Part shown: piece after piece, positions 1-9,110 of the stretch
How positions within the stretch are numbered: the first letter of the stretch is position 1
How the letters are laid out: the number at the start of each line of letters is the position of its first letter
DNA from: Deltaproteobacteria bacterium
GTDB lineage: Bacteria > Bdellovibrionota_B > Oligoflexia > Oligoflexales > Bog-1112
DNA: 64,000 nucleotides
NCBI GenBank assembly: GCA_016186945.1
Contig: JACPKR010000041.1
Coordinates: 1-64,000, forward strand
Direction of reading: 5' to 3'
The notes under the pieces: model-generated
What the model was told of the DNA's origin: nothing
What the model saw: only the letters and a program-made list of their open reading frames with translations
Database searches by the model: none
Program-made: the position numbers and the translations under genes

Positions 1-106
<106 letters not shown>

Positions 107-115
107 TTATTTATA

Positions 116-154
116 AAAAGCCCTCGGTTGGGAAACTAACCGAGGGCTTTTTTA
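116..154 (+). terminator. Rho-independent terminator of the rRNA operon
   Basis: Perfect 11-bp inverted repeat AGCCCTCGGTT (119-129) / AACCGAGGGCT (138-148) with an 8-base loop, preceded by an A-run and followed by a T-run (148-154). It lies ~10 bases after the 5S gene. Confidence 0.93.
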
Positions 155-170
155 TTTCAGCCGGATTTTT

Positions 171-223
171 TGGAGGAACCAGCTGCGCAGTTTCCTCCAA
201 ACCACCTCCTTGCCCCAAGTGGG
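171..223 (+). repeat. Family A repeat, partial copy (A1)
   Basis: Holds the family A hairpin core (GGAGGAACCAGCTGCGCAG.. then TTTCCTCC) and the right part CAAACCACCTCCTTGCCCCAAGTGG. It lacks the central CGACGGTTCCCTCG section and the outer GTAATGCG ends, so it is truncated. It sits between the rRNA terminator and the next gene; the remaining ~85 bases up to 310 would hold that gene's promoter, where I see only weak hexamers (TTGACT at 243 and 270). Confidence 0.8.
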
Positions 224-310
224 CTGATCTTTCTAGAGTGGGTTGACTCTGGCAAGTCTTTGTAATAGTTTGACTTTCGTTGGTTTTGTCACAGAATCGA
301 GGAAAAAATC

Positions 311-877
311 ATGCTAAAACGTATCGTACTTGCCAGTGTCGTCTCCTGTAGTTTCGCTCAAGCACAAGGTGCAATTGAAGTTTATAACGTGAAATTAGCC
401 GAGACAGCCAATGTCCGAGGGATGGAATTGCCACTTAAAGGAGCGGGTGTAAGAACGAAGTGGTTTTTCAAAGTTTACGTCATGGGGCTGTATGCACCAG
501 CAGGGAGTGACGAGAGTGCTTTGATCAGCGCTTCAACTCCCAAGCGTCTCGAATTGGTCCTGAAGCGAGACGTTAGCAAGGAAAAAATGATCACCGCCTT
601 ACAGGAAGGTATTACAGCGAACTCGACGAATGAAGAGATGGCCGCTATGGCTCAGTCGATCCAGTCTTTTTCAAACCTGTTCCAGGAAGGGGATTTCAAG
701 GAAAGCAACCGTATGGTGATGGACATCCTTCCTGGTATGGGGGTAAGTGTTGCCGTTCAGGGGATGGGACGTGGAATTATCGGTGACGCACAGTTTTCGG
801 AAGCGTTAATGAAGGTTTGGTTGGGAGCGAAACCTGCTGACAGCGATTTGAAGGTAAAACTGCTAGGTGGGAAATAG
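311..877 (+). CDS. Exported chalcone-isomerase-like domain protein
   Basis: 188 residues. Residues 1-19 look like a Sec signal peptide (basic start, hydrophobic core, AQA-Q before the likely cut). The mature part reads like the bacterial chalcone-isomerase-like family: a G(M/V)ELPLKGAGVR strand, then the WFFKVYVMGLYAP strand, then a helical section and the late GRGIIGDAQFSEAL motif. Bacterial members are periplasmic and mostly uncharacterised; they are not expected to act on flavonoids. An AGGAAAA stretch lies before the ATG. The 3' end overlaps the convergent speD by 15 bp. Family call fairly sure, function unknown. Confidence 0.75.
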   Translation: MLKRIVLASVVSCSFAQAQGAIEVYNVKLAETANVRGMELPLKGAGVRTKWFFKVYVMGLYAPAGSDESALISASTPKRLELVLKRDVSKEKMITALQEGITANSTNEEMAAMAQSIQSFSNLFQEGDFKESNRMVMDILPGMGVSVAVQGMGRGIIGDAQFSEALMKVWLGAKPADSDLKVKLLGGK

Positions 878-1282
878 GGGGAACGACCCTTCGGCTTCGC
901 TCTGGGCAGGCTTTTCCCTCGGCCCCCATTTATCGCGACCGCGTTGGATTTCGTGGCGCATAACTTCTTTAGCCCGGAGGGTGTCTTTCAAAAAAGACTC
1001 TATGACTTCGGGTTTCATTTTTTCGCTACAAGTGAACATGTCGACACATGCACTTTCGTGTTCGGGCCACGTATGCACAGCGATATGCGATTCCGCAATT
1101 ACGATCACTCCACTGACACCGTGGGGGGAAAATCTGTGGAAGACGTCTGTAATGATGCTTGCTTTTCCCCGTCGTGCAGCTTCCAAAAGAATTTCGCGAA
1201 GTAGGGTGGCATTATTAATGATATCTGGGTCACATCCGAAGAAGTCGAGTAAAAAATGTTTTCCCAAAGACGGGGGGGACAT
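863..1282 (-). CDS. speD: S-adenosylmethionine decarboxylase proenzyme
   Basis: 139 residues, the prokaryotic short class. It makes decarboxylated AdoMet, the aminopropyl donor for spermidine. The self-cleavage site is visible as ESHIAVHTWPE: cleavage between Glu64 and Ser65 would form the pyruvoyl group. His70 and Cys85 (in DMFTC) match the processing and catalytic residues of the Thermotoga enzyme in spacing. A GGAG lies about 6 bases before the ATG, and the gene starts only 14 bp after the cyclase stop on the same strand. The last ~20 residues (from about PREKPAQSEAEG) are encoded by a CTTCGGCTTCGCTC-type repeat and look added on. No speE is in the window, but an agmatinase-family gene lies at 7971. 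Confidence 0.93.
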   Translation of the reverse strand: MSPPSLGKHFLLDFFGCDPDIINNATLLREILLEAARRGKASIITDVFHRFSPHGVSGVIVIAESHIAVHTWPEHESACVDMFTCSEKMKPEVIESFLKDTLRAKEVMRHEIQRGRDKWGPREKPAQSEAEGSFPLFPT

Positions 1283-1296
1283 AGGAGTCTCCGCAT

Positions 1297-3045
1297 TTAA
1301 AGCACTTTGAAAACTTTAACTGGTTTAGCCTTGCCCTTGACAGTGGTTTCTCCCACTTCTTCGAAATTGAAGAGGTTCGCGACATAGTTGCGCAGGGTGT
1401 CTGTAACGAGAATGTCCCATTTATATTCTTTCGTCAGAGACTCAACCCGTGAGCAGACATTTACCGTATCCCCGATCACAGTATATTCGAGTCTTTCCTC
1501 TGATCCTATGATACCCGAAACGCACGGTCCATAATGCAAACCTATGCCTATTTTGAGTTGCGGCTTACCATTTCTCTCCATTTTTTCGTTAAACTCCTTG
1601 AGGGCCTGGCGCATTTCGATTGCTGCGGTAACGCAATCACGTTGCTCATTTCCTCGCTCCTGGGGGACACCCCATATAGCCATGATGGCATCTCCGATGA
1701 ATTTGTCGATAACTCCGTTATGTTTTGTAATGACATGAACCATGCTTGCAAAGTATTCGTTCAAGAGACTCACTACTTCCTCGGGCGATGTGTTCTCACT
1801 TAATGTTGTAAACCCTCGGATATCGGAAAAAAGGATGGCAATGTTTTTGCGCACCCCCTGTCGTTCTATGTTCTCAAGAGAAATGAGATCTTGAGCAATC
1901 GTTGTGCCGTGGAACTTCGTCAGAATATTTTTTACCTTGTCGCGCTCTTTCAGTCCGCCGAGCATATTTTCCACAGAAACAGCGAGTGCGCCCACTTCAT
2001 CTCTTGAGCGGATCAATTTTGTGACGGGAATGTTGAAATCCCCTTTACCAATCTTCAATGCAATTTCAGATAATTTAATGATGGGACGTGTCAATGTGAG
2101 TGAGAACAGAAAGATCAGAATAAGTGAGATAGAAAGTATGATGCCTGTCAAGTAGTACACTTTTTGCCTAATCAAATAGGCAGGCTCTAAAAGAATAGCT
2201 TCCGGCGCTTCCGTTATAACGATGGGGCCAGCCTCGGTGTGGGCAAACGCTCCGAAGTAGGACTGTCCATCTTCCTCACTTCGGTATTTGATTTGCCCTT
2301 TCGTTATTTTAGATTCAAGTGCCTTTTTTACAATTTCCAAATTTTGTAAGTTTTTCATTTCAAAAATATAGGGTTCGTGAGGGTGTGCGAGTGTGGTCCC
2401 GTCCTCGTCGATAAGGTATGTTCTTCGTTCTCCGATGATTGAAAAGCTTTTCTGGAAACTTGCCTGCTTTATGTCAGCAAGAACATAATGGCTGACATGC
2501 CCGTTTTCATCCTGGGCCAAAGGAACGCCTAACGTGAGAACCGCTAGGCCGCCGCGGAGACTTCTGTTGTAGATGGAAAATTCACCCTTTAATACACGGT
2601 GAACGGGGAATTCGATAGCCTGATCGAGCCTCTGAAGGTAGTCCTTATCCTGTTCCAGTTGCTCAAGTCTTTCTTCGTTGACAAAGGAGCGAATCCTTTC
2701 CTGTTTGCCACCTGAAACTTTGTAAAATCGGAACGCTAGAATGTCCTCATCGCTGATAAATAAGGACTGGAGGATCTCCTGGAGGTTTTTCGATTTATCT
2801 AATTCGGGGGATAGAAGTAAGGCGCCGAGGATGTAAACTTTTTTGCGAATATTTGCTAATAGTGAGTTTATTTCATGAGAACGTGATGTTGCATCTGCCA
2901 TGTTCAGCGCTTCTTCTCGCTTTTCACTCTGAGTCTTGAATAACGATCCCGTTTGAAAGGCAAGGGGAATGGTTATTGCAAGCATTATTGCAGAGATGAC
3001 CAAAAGTAGTTTTGTTGAAATTGAAAATTTTGAGGGAAGCCTCAT
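1297..3045 (-). CDS. Membrane class III adenylate cyclase with extracytoplasmic sensor and HAMP
   Basis: 582 residues. TM1 about 12-30, a periplasmic sensor about 31-290 (Cache-like in position), TM2 about 296-318, HAMP about 319-370, class III cyclase domain about 398-582. Metal-binding Asp408 (FSDIRGF) and Asp452 (GDAIMAIWG) are present. Lys448 and Asp526 (IGDTVN) are the adenine-selecting pair, and Asn529 and Arg533 the transition-state residues, so it should be an active adenylate rather than guanylate cyclase. It probably turns an envelope signal into cAMP. It is divergent from the FecR gene at 3231; speD follows 14 bp downstream and may be co-transcribed. Confidence 0.93.
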   Translation of the reverse strand: MRLPSKFSISTKLLLVISAIMLAITIPLAFQTGSLFKTQSEKREEALNMADATSRSHEINSLLANIRKKVYILGALLLSPELDKSKNLQEILQSLFISDEDILAFRFYKVSGGKQERIRSFVNEERLEQLEQDKDYLQRLDQAIEFPVHRVLKGEFSIYNRSLRGGLAVLTLGVPLAQDENGHVSHYVLADIKQASFQKSFSIIGERRTYLIDEDGTTLAHPHEPYIFEMKNLQNLEIVKKALESKITKGQIKYRSEEDGQSYFGAFAHTEAGPIVITEAPEAILLEPAYLIRQKVYYLTGIILSISLILIFLFSLTLTRPIIKLSEIALKIGKGDFNIPVTKLIRSRDEVGALAVSVENMLGGLKERDKVKNILTKFHGTTIAQDLISLENIERQGVRKNIAILFSDIRGFTTLSENTSPEEVVSLLNEYFASMVHVITKHNGVIDKFIGDAIMAIWGVPQERGNEQRDCVTAAIEMRQALKEFNEKMERNGKPQLKIGIGLHYGPCVSGIIGSEERLEYTVIGDTVNVCSRVESLTKEYKWDILVTDTLRNYVANLFNFEEVGETTVKGKAKPVKVFKVL

Positions 3046-3230
3046 GAGTGATTCCTATTGGACGATGGATTTTACCAAGCTCGGTATAGTTTGACACGTT
3101 CGATTGTTTTGAGCCTAGTTATATAATAGAGGTAAAGGAAATTTGTGCCAGGGCTTATGCAAAGTCATGCGTAACTTAAGCGAGACTTAGCACCAGCCTT
3201 GAAGTCCGCGGTACTGAGGAGACTGTTTTC

Positions 3231-5282
3231 ATGATCAAACGGTTTCTTGTCATTTTATCTATCTCTATTTTTGGATTTGTGGCGACGCGTATATGGTACG
3301 TGAGGACGGCGAAGGATTTTGGAGAGCCGGAGCGTGAATCCATTGCTTATCTTAAGGCAGACCAAAATGTCGTAGAGCAAAAGCTTGTGGATAGATTGGT
3401 ATGGAAGGATATCAGGAAAGGGCAGCCTCTCTACCACGGGGATACCGTCAGGACTGCTTCAAAGAGCGAAGGTGAGGTTGCCTTTCTGAAATCAGGCGTT
3501 GAGATATTTCTGCATGAAAACACAATCATCATCATCGAAGAACTGTTCGGGGAGTCGTCTCTGAATCTTCTGAGCGGTTCTCTCTTTGCGCATTCCGTAA
3601 CCGGCGCGGGTGCGCCGAAGATAAGAGCGGGGGAGGCTCATTTTTCACTTAAAGAAGGGAGTGCTCTCAACGTTGCCGCTCATGACGACAAAATTCATGC
3701 AGCTGTTGCCAAGGGAAACGTGTCAATAAAAACAAAGACAGAGGACATTCACCTTGAGGAAGGTGCGACCGGCAAGCTTTCCAAGGAAGGGTTTGACCAA
3801 AGGGCGTTTATTAAAATTCTTCATCCACGACCCAATGCCTTACTTGAGAAAGGAAGCCCTATTGCGTTCGCATGGGAAGGAATCAAAGAAGGCGTAGAGG
3901 TGGCCCTTAGGATGGGGAGCAGTTTGAAAACATTGAACCGTGTTGCTTCCGTAAAAGATACGATGCCTTCAGGAACCATGACGTTTCCTGCCCCCGAGGG
4001 TAGTTTTTACTGGCAACTCGTTGCTCTTGAACAAGGGAAGGAAATTAGAGAGAGTATGCTTTTCAGGGGAGAGGGCGTTGCCCTTTCGGCACCGGAACTT
4101 TTCTATCCTTCGGATAATGCCGTTTTTGATAGTTTTGAGACTAAACCGCGTTTACACCTGAGTTGGAAAGTTCCCCATCGGACTCAAAAAGTCAAACTGG
4201 AAATTGCTGAAGATGCTGCATTTAAAACCCCTTTCCTAACCCAGGAGTGGGATCACCGATCCGAGTTTAACGTTTTATTCGACCAGAACAAGCCCTATTT
4301 CTGGCGCGTCACTGCTGTTTGGGAGGCACCTTTCATACCCAAAACATCCTCGGTCTCTCGTTTTTCCTTCCGACATCTCAAGAATCTTCCCACGCCTCAA
4401 GCTCTTCTTCCTGATAACGACCGGATTTTTGTCTTCCAACGACTCGACCCGAAAGGGCTTGCCTTCGAGTGGACACCTGTCAGGGAAGCAGATCGTTACC
4501 GTTTTAAAGTCAAGTTTGATGGTGAGAAGGAGCAAGTCATTGAAACCAATAAGACCGTGTTCCGATTCAAAGACCCCAATGCAAAGGGGGGGACCTGGAG
4601 TGTGCAGGCTTTTGACGAGTTTAACGTTTCGACCTGGTCCGAGCAAAGACGCTTTTCCGTCATCCATGCTGCGGACGTCGAGTGGTTAAAGCCCAAGCAA
4701 AAGCAAGTGGAGTATTTCACTCCCAAGCCGCAATTGGATTTGGCGTGGACTCCGACGCAGGGTGTAGCACTGTGGGTTCTACACTATAAGTCGGAGGAAG
4801 GAGATATTTCGCAATCTGGAAAAAGAACCTTGAGTCAGGCGGAAACCCCCCTGGTGTTGGAAGAAGGATTATGGAGGTTCGCCGTGGAAGGGTTCGACGA
4901 GCAGGGAACAATGATTGCCTTATCGAAGCCACTTTTGGTCAAGCTTGAACCTTCTGCTCTGATTCCTCCTCCCCAACTGGATGAGCAGACGCGTGTCCTT
5001 CAGGCAAAGAGGGATGGCACCTATTTTCTGAGGTGGAATTCCGTTACCCGAGCGGCGGGTTATGAGATTGAAATGGTTCATACGGATTTGGGGAAGAGGA
5101 AGGTTTCCACCCAGAAGACATCTCACCAGTTGGAGAGCTTGATGCCCGGACGTTATTCTCTGAACTTACGGTCAAAGAATGTGAACGGGGTTTTGGGGCC
5201 GGTTTCTGAAGAATACGCAATTGATGTGCCGGACGTCAGTGATATTCAGGCACCCGAGATTGAGAGGATTGTGATTAAGTGA
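3231..5282 (+). CDS. FecR-domain periplasmic protein with repeated fibronectin-like modules
   Basis: 683 residues. An N-terminal signal anchor (about 5-22) precedes a FecR-type domain (about 60-185, with KGQPLYHGDTVRTASKS and the LLSGSLFAHS strand). After that come several ~100-residue beta-rich modules with the recurring pattern FxWxxV..A..Y..xV and repeated WSVQAF/WRVTAV strands, resembling fibronectin III folds. Such FecR proteins are usually periplasmic or outer-envelope scaffolds rather than classical sigma regulators. A TATAAT hexamer stands at 3122-3127 in the divergent spacer; no well-spaced -35 was found. The stop overlaps the next start by 4 bp, pointing to translational coupling. 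Confidence 0.75.
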   Translation: MIKRFLVILSISIFGFVATRIWYVRTAKDFGEPERESIAYLKADQNVVEQKLVDRLVWKDIRKGQPLYHGDTVRTASKSEGEVAFLKSGVEIFLHENTIIIIEELFGESSLNLLSGSLFAHSVTGAGAPKIRAGEAHFSLKEGSALNVAAHDDKIHAAVAKGNVSIKTKTEDIHLEEGATGKLSKEGFDQRAFIKILHPRPNALLEKGSPIAFAWEGIKEGVEVALRMGSSLKTLNRVASVKDTMPSGTMTFPAPEGSFYWQLVALEQGKEIRESMLFRGEGVALSAPELFYPSDNAVFDSFETKPRLHLSWKVPHRTQKVKLEIAEDAAFKTPFLTQEWDHRSEFNVLFDQNKPYFWRVTAVWEAPFIPKTSSVSRFSFRHLKNLPTPQALLPDNDRIFVFQRLDPKGLAFEWTPVREADRYRFKVKFDGEKEQVIETNKTVFRFKDPNAKGGTWSVQAFDEFNVSTWSEQRRFSVIHAADVEWLKPKQKQVEYFTPKPQLDLAWTPTQGVALWVLHYKSEEGDISQSGKRTLSQAETPLVLEEGLWRFAVEGFDEQGTMIALSKPLLVKLEPSALIPPPQLDEQTRVLQAKRDGTYFLRWNSVTRAAGYEIEMVHTDLGKRKVSTQKTSHQLESLMPGRYSLNLRSKNVNGVLGPVSEEYAIDVPDVSDIQAPEIERIVIK

Positions 5283-6910
5283 GTGAGTTGGTCAGTAAAT
5301 TGCTAGCCTTTGCGAGGGGAGCGACGGTTCCCTCGCCCCCCTCGTGCTCCCCCTCTCCCTGGGATTCTCCCTGGGATTTTACTGTCTTTCTTTTCTTCTT
5401 CTTTGCTCTCGCAGCTTTTGGGGAGGAGAGACGTTCCGACCTTCGCACGGTTGAGTTGGGGTGGAATCATGTCTCGGGGGCCTTGGATTATGAGGTGGCG
5501 ATTAAGAAGGAAGGGGGCAAGCCTGAAGGATTTGTCACGACAAAGAATTTCTGGGTGGGGCAAGTCCCTTGTGGTGTCTATGAATTGAAGGCTCGGTCTT
5601 ACGATCGAAGGAATGTGCCTGGGGTTTGGAAGGCGTTTCCCAAGTTCGTAGTTCCCATGCGCGAGGTGGAGCGTGTTCGTCCCCGCCGAGGAGTTCTTGT
5701 GCAGGCGGACCATGAGGTGGAGGCATCGGTTGCCTTTGAATGGCAGACCGTGGACCAATCTGTTGATTATGTTTTGGAAGTGTTCGACGAGAAAGGTGGG
5801 CGTGTTGCATTTGAAAAGGTCAGTCGAAATTCTGCGGAAATTAAGCTTCCCGTCGCTCATCAGTATTCATGGCAGGTGCAGTCTGTTAATGCTGGGTGTC
5901 CGCAGAGTGATATTTCGGAAGCTTGGGCGTTAGTGCTCAAAGGTAAGAAAATGGATCCGCCTGAAATCAAGCGCAAAGACTTAGAAGACTCGGTTGAATT
6001 TTCATGGAGTTCGCGTTACGGGCAAAATTACGCCTTGGTTTTGGAGACATACAACGAGGAGGCCGAGGCATGGGAAGAAGTGGAATCCAAGCCTGGTTTC
6101 GAAAAGAGAACATTTGGGGTCGATAGTGATTATAAGTCTGGTCAATACAAGCTCAGGGTTTCCGCCCAGGCTCCTCTTCGCATCGAGTCGGACTTTGCAG
6201 AAGTCGTTTTCGATCATGTTCAAAAGATTCGGCAGGATCATCTTTTCGATGTTAGTGCGTCCTATGCTCCTATGGTAAAAGCGTACAGTATTCAAAATCC
6301 ATTGATAAACGCAAAAATAAGTGCCTTTTTTGCCAGTTCTTTTCAGGGAGCAGTTGAATACTCCCACAAAGGACGAGCGGGAGCTTATCTTGAGTATCAA
6401 AATGCGAAAAGGGATTTGAAATTCACCGATCAGTTGACGAACACAGCAGATACCATTCCCCTTCGTTACCAAAGTATTAACCTTGGGACATTCAGAGCTT
6501 TCCGATTAAAAAGATATTTTATAGATCAGATCATTGATGTGGGTGTGCAGCTTTCTCATCAAAGCATCAGCAACATTACGTCGGAAGGCACAACTATAAC
6601 AACAAGTCCGACGCGGGTTACTTCGTTTGCTATAACGATGTTTCCCAGGGTCGTGTATTTTAACATTTTGGTCAGAGGCTATTTTTCTGCTGGGTTTTTG
6701 CTCGATTCATCTCCACTTTCTATTGAAAATTATTCAAATATAGGTGTTGGGGCTGCATTTGAAAAGCAGCATTTCAAGAATATGTCGAGTGGTGTGTTTT
6801 ACCGATTTGAGAACATGCATTATGACTTTAAGGATGAGGCGAGAAATACTCGGTCGCATATTGTGCAGACACAGATGTTTGGTCTCTACCTCAAGGCATT
6901 TTTCTGGTGA
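5279..6910 (+). CDS. Envelope protein with fibronectin-like modules and a probable C-terminal beta-barrel
   Basis: 543 residues from the GTG that overlaps the previous stop (GTGA). Residues about 14-30 are coded by a family A repeat (ATVPSPPSCSPSP), placed before a hydrophobic stretch (about 34-46, VFLFFFFALAAF) that would serve as the signal peptide. Residues 55-310 hold three modules like those of the upstream FecR protein. From about 320 the sequence alternates polar and aromatic residues in long amphipathic strands and ends in ..KAFFW, an aromatic C-terminus typical of outer-membrane barrels. I infer a periplasm-to-outer-membrane partner of the FecR protein. No named family recognised. 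Confidence 0.65.
   Translation: MSELVSKLLAFARGATVPSPPSCSPSPWDSPWDFTVFLFFFFALAAFGEERRSDLRTVELGWNHVSGALDYEVAIKKEGGKPEGFVTTKNFWVGQVPCGVYELKARSYDRRNVPGVWKAFPKFVVPMREVERVRPRRGVLVQADHEVEASVAFEWQTVDQSVDYVLEVFDEKGGRVAFEKVSRNSAEIKLPVAHQYSWQVQSVNAGCPQSDISEAWALVLKGKKMDPPEIKRKDLEDSVEFSWSSRYGQNYALVLETYNEEAEAWEEVESKPGFEKRTFGVDSDYKSGQYKLRVSAQAPLRIESDFAEVVFDHVQKIRQDHLFDVSASYAPMVKAYSIQNPLINAKISAFFASSFQGAVEYSHKGRAGAYLEYQNAKRDLKFTDQLTNTADTIPLRYQSINLGTFRAFRLKRYFIDQIIDVGVQLSHQSISNITSEGTTITTSPTRVTSFAITMFPRVVYFNILVRGYFSAGFLLDSSPLSIENYSNIGVGAAFEKQHFKNMSSGVFYRFENMHYDFKDEARNTRSHIVQTQMFGLYLKAFFW
5316..5362 (+). repeat. Family A repeat fragment (A2) inside a coding region
   Basis: GGGGAGCGACGGTTCCCTCG followed by CCCCC..CTCCCCCTCTCCC matches the central and right part of family A (compare 9050, 26745, 31690). 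It is read in frame in the 5279 gene, just before its signal peptide. Confidence 0.7.
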
Positions 6911-6925
6911 GTCAGGGAGCTTACG

Positions 6926-7939
6926 ATGACGATAGCTCTTATATGGGACAATCTTAAGACGCCTGTTTCACTTTTGCTCATAATCTTTTTCGGAGGAGCC
7001 TTAGGTTACAAGATTATCTACCCTGACGTTGAATGGTCAAAATTGTTTTTCATGACCGCCATAACACTTTCCACTGTTGGATATGGGGATGTGCTCAATG
7101 TGGAAGAGAATGCTGTTGCCAGCTACTATACCATGGTGTTGATGTTGGCGGGGATGGGGATAGTCCTTTACAGTGTTTCAGCCATTACAGCGTTTTTCCT
7201 GGAGGAGAAATTTGGGTATTTACTCATGTTACATTCAATGAAAAGGAGAGCTGGGAAGATGGAACATCACTATATCGTTTGCGGGGCGGGACAGACCGGT
7301 ATTCATGTGATCAAGGAATTGCACGACATGAAAACTCCGATGGTTGTCATCGAAGAAGACGAGAAAGTTGTTCATTCGCTACGGTCGCAATTTCATGGTG
7401 CGATCGTCTTTCCCGGTAATGCGATTCAAGATCAGATTTTGAAAGATGCTGGGATTGAGAAGGCGAGGGGTTTGCTTGCACTCCTAAAAGATGACAAGGA
7501 CAATCTGATACTTGTTGTGACGGCAAAAATGTTGAACCCGCATCTAAAGATCGCATCCAAAGCGATTGAATTGTCCATGGTGGGAAAATTGAAAAACGCA
7601 GGGGCGGATCATGTCGTAAGTCCTAACTTTGTTGGCGGCATGAGGATTGCGTCTGAGATTTTGAGGCCCCATGTAGTCTCTTTCCTGGACAGAATGTTAC
7701 GGCGGTCGGTCGTTGAACGGATTCTGGAGGTCTCCGTTTCACCGGGGAGTAAGAAGGTTGGCAGGTCTTTAGAGAGCTTGCATACTTTCAAGAAGATTGG
7801 CATCCATGTCATTGCCATTGCCAGAAGCGGGACGCAGATTTATAACCCTGATCCAGCAATGGTGTTGGAAGCCAATGATGTGCTTATTTTTATCGGGTCA
7901 CCAGATGATGCAAGGAATTTAGAGCACCTGGAACACTAA
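6926..7939 (+). CDS. Two-helix potassium channel with RCK (TrkA-N/TrkA-C) domains
   Basis: 337 residues. TM1 about 15-33, pore helix and selectivity filter TVGYGD at 50-55, TM2 about 66-90, then a RCK domain from about 112 (YIVCGAGQTGIHVIKEL Rossmann motif, acidic VVIEEDE strand end) and a TrkA-C domain about 250-337. This is the MthK-like layout: a K+ channel gated by a cytoplasmic ligand-binding ring. GGGAG lies before the ATG, 15 bp after the previous gene in an apparent operon. Confidence 0.9.
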   Translation: MTIALIWDNLKTPVSLLLIIFFGGALGYKIIYPDVEWSKLFFMTAITLSTVGYGDVLNVEENAVASYYTMVLMLAGMGIVLYSVSAITAFFLEEKFGYLLMLHSMKRRAGKMEHHYIVCGAGQTGIHVIKELHDMKTPMVVIEEDEKVVHSLRSQFHGAIVFPGNAIQDQILKDAGIEKARGLLALLKDDKDNLILVVTAKMLNPHLKIASKAIELSMVGKLKNAGADHVVSPNFVGGMRIASEILRPHVVSFLDRMLRRSVVERILEVSVSPGSKKVGRSLESLHTFKKIGIHVIAIARSGTQIYNPDPAMVLEANDVLIFIGSPDDARNLEHLEH

Positions 7940-7970
7940 TGTGAAACCTTGGCTCCGGAATGAGGTCTTT

Positions 7971-9026
7971 ATGTTGTCGAAAGAAAAATTGCGAGACATT
8001 GAAAAAGCGGGACGTGCGGAGGACCGGAGTGCGTTTCTTGGGACTGCTATTGGGCAAAGTGAGGCGGATCTAGTGTTGCTTCCTGTCCCTTGGGACGCCA
8101 CGACTTCCTATGGGGGAGGGGCGGCGGAAGGGCCGGATGCGATTGTTGAGGCTAGTCAACAGTTGGATCTGGAGGATCTATGTTTTGACAGGCCGTATCA
8201 GGTGGGGATCCTCATGGCAGGAAAATCGGAAGGGATTGTGAAACGCAATATCGAGGCTGCGAGTTTTGCGAAGAAAAGTCGGGTGTCAGACCCCGTTGAT
8301 GCTGACGCAATTGCAGGTGTGAATCGATTATCAGCATGGGTGAATGAGTATGTGTATGGGGAGAGCGGAGCGCTTCTAAAAAGTGGGAAGATGGTAGGAG
8401 TTGTGGGAGGGGATCATTCCTCGCCCTATGGATTTATCAAGGCGCTATGCGAGCACATTCCCAAGTTTGGAATCCTGCATATTGATGCCCATTTAGATTT
8501 GCGGCAGGCTTATGAGGGATTTCAGTGGTCGCATGCCTCCATTATGAGAAATGTTCTTCAGGATTTTCCTGGTGTCGAGGCGTTAGTGTCTGTCGGTATT
8601 CGTGATGTTTCTCGGGAGGAGTGGGACGTTTGCGTGGCGCACAAGGAACGCATCAAAGTGTTTCCCGACCGCGATTTGTCGAGGCGTAATATGCATGGGG
8701 CTATCTTCGAAACGATCGTTGGGGAGATTTTGAGTTACCTTCCTGAGAACGTTTACATCTCGTTTGATGTCGATGGACTCGATCAGCGATTTTGTCCTGG
8801 AACGGGGACCCCTGTCCCCGGAGGGTTGGAGTATCATGAGGCTGTTTATCTTCTTGAGGAATTGGCGTTGAGTGGGCGGAAGATTGTCGGGTTTGATTTG
8901 AGCGAAGTGGCTCGTGGAGGGGGTGGTGGGGAGTGGGATGGGAATGTGGGAGCACGTTTGCTCTATAAACTTTGTGGAGCGATGGCCTTTTCTCAGGGGA
9001 AGATGGGGCGGAGTCCACGGTTTTAG
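7971..9026 (+). CDS. speB: Agmatinase/ureohydrolase family enzyme
   Basis: 351 residues from ATG 7971, preceded by GAGG; a GTG at 7941 would add ten residues without better support. The ureohydrolase metal motifs are present: GGDHS, DAHLD, and SFDVDGLD, with the DAHLD motif followed by the substrate loop QWSHAS. The family cleaves guanidino groups (agmatine to putrescine and urea, or arginine and related substrates). With speD in the window a polyamine role is likely, but the exact substrate cannot be read. Last gene of the plus-strand run begun at 3231; it converges on rel. Confidence 0.85.
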   Translation: MLSKEKLRDIEKAGRAEDRSAFLGTAIGQSEADLVLLPVPWDATTSYGGGAAEGPDAIVEASQQLDLEDLCFDRPYQVGILMAGKSEGIVKRNIEAASFAKKSRVSDPVDADAIAGVNRLSAWVNEYVYGESGALLKSGKMVGVVGGDHSSPYGFIKALCEHIPKFGILHIDAHLDLRQAYEGFQWSHASIMRNVLQDFPGVEALVSVGIRDVSREEWDVCVAHKERIKVFPDRDLSRRNMHGAIFETIVGEILSYLPENVYISFDVDGLDQRFCPGTGTPVPGGLEYHEAVYLLEELALSGRKIVGFDLSEVARGGGGGEWDGNVGARLLYKLCGAMAFSQGKMGRSPRF

Positions 9027-9049
9027 GTGGTGAACAGCGTCCTATCTGT

Positions 9050-9097
9050 TGGGGGAGCGACGGTTCCCTCGCCCCCCCAAACCCCCCTCTCCCAAGG
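9050..9097 (+). repeat. Family A repeat fragment (A3) between convergent genes
   Basis: GGGGGAGCGACGGTTCCCTCG, then C7, AAACCCCCCTCTCCC: the central/right section of family A. It fills most of the 84-bp gap between the agmatinase-family gene and rel. Confidence 0.75.
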
Positions 9098-9110
9098 TTT
9101 CTTTAGATCA

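Noticed and set aside
3091-3127. Sigma70 promoter TTGACA ... TATAAT before the FecR gene
   Set aside because: The hexamers are 25 bases apart, too far for a normal promoter; only the TATAAT is mentioned.
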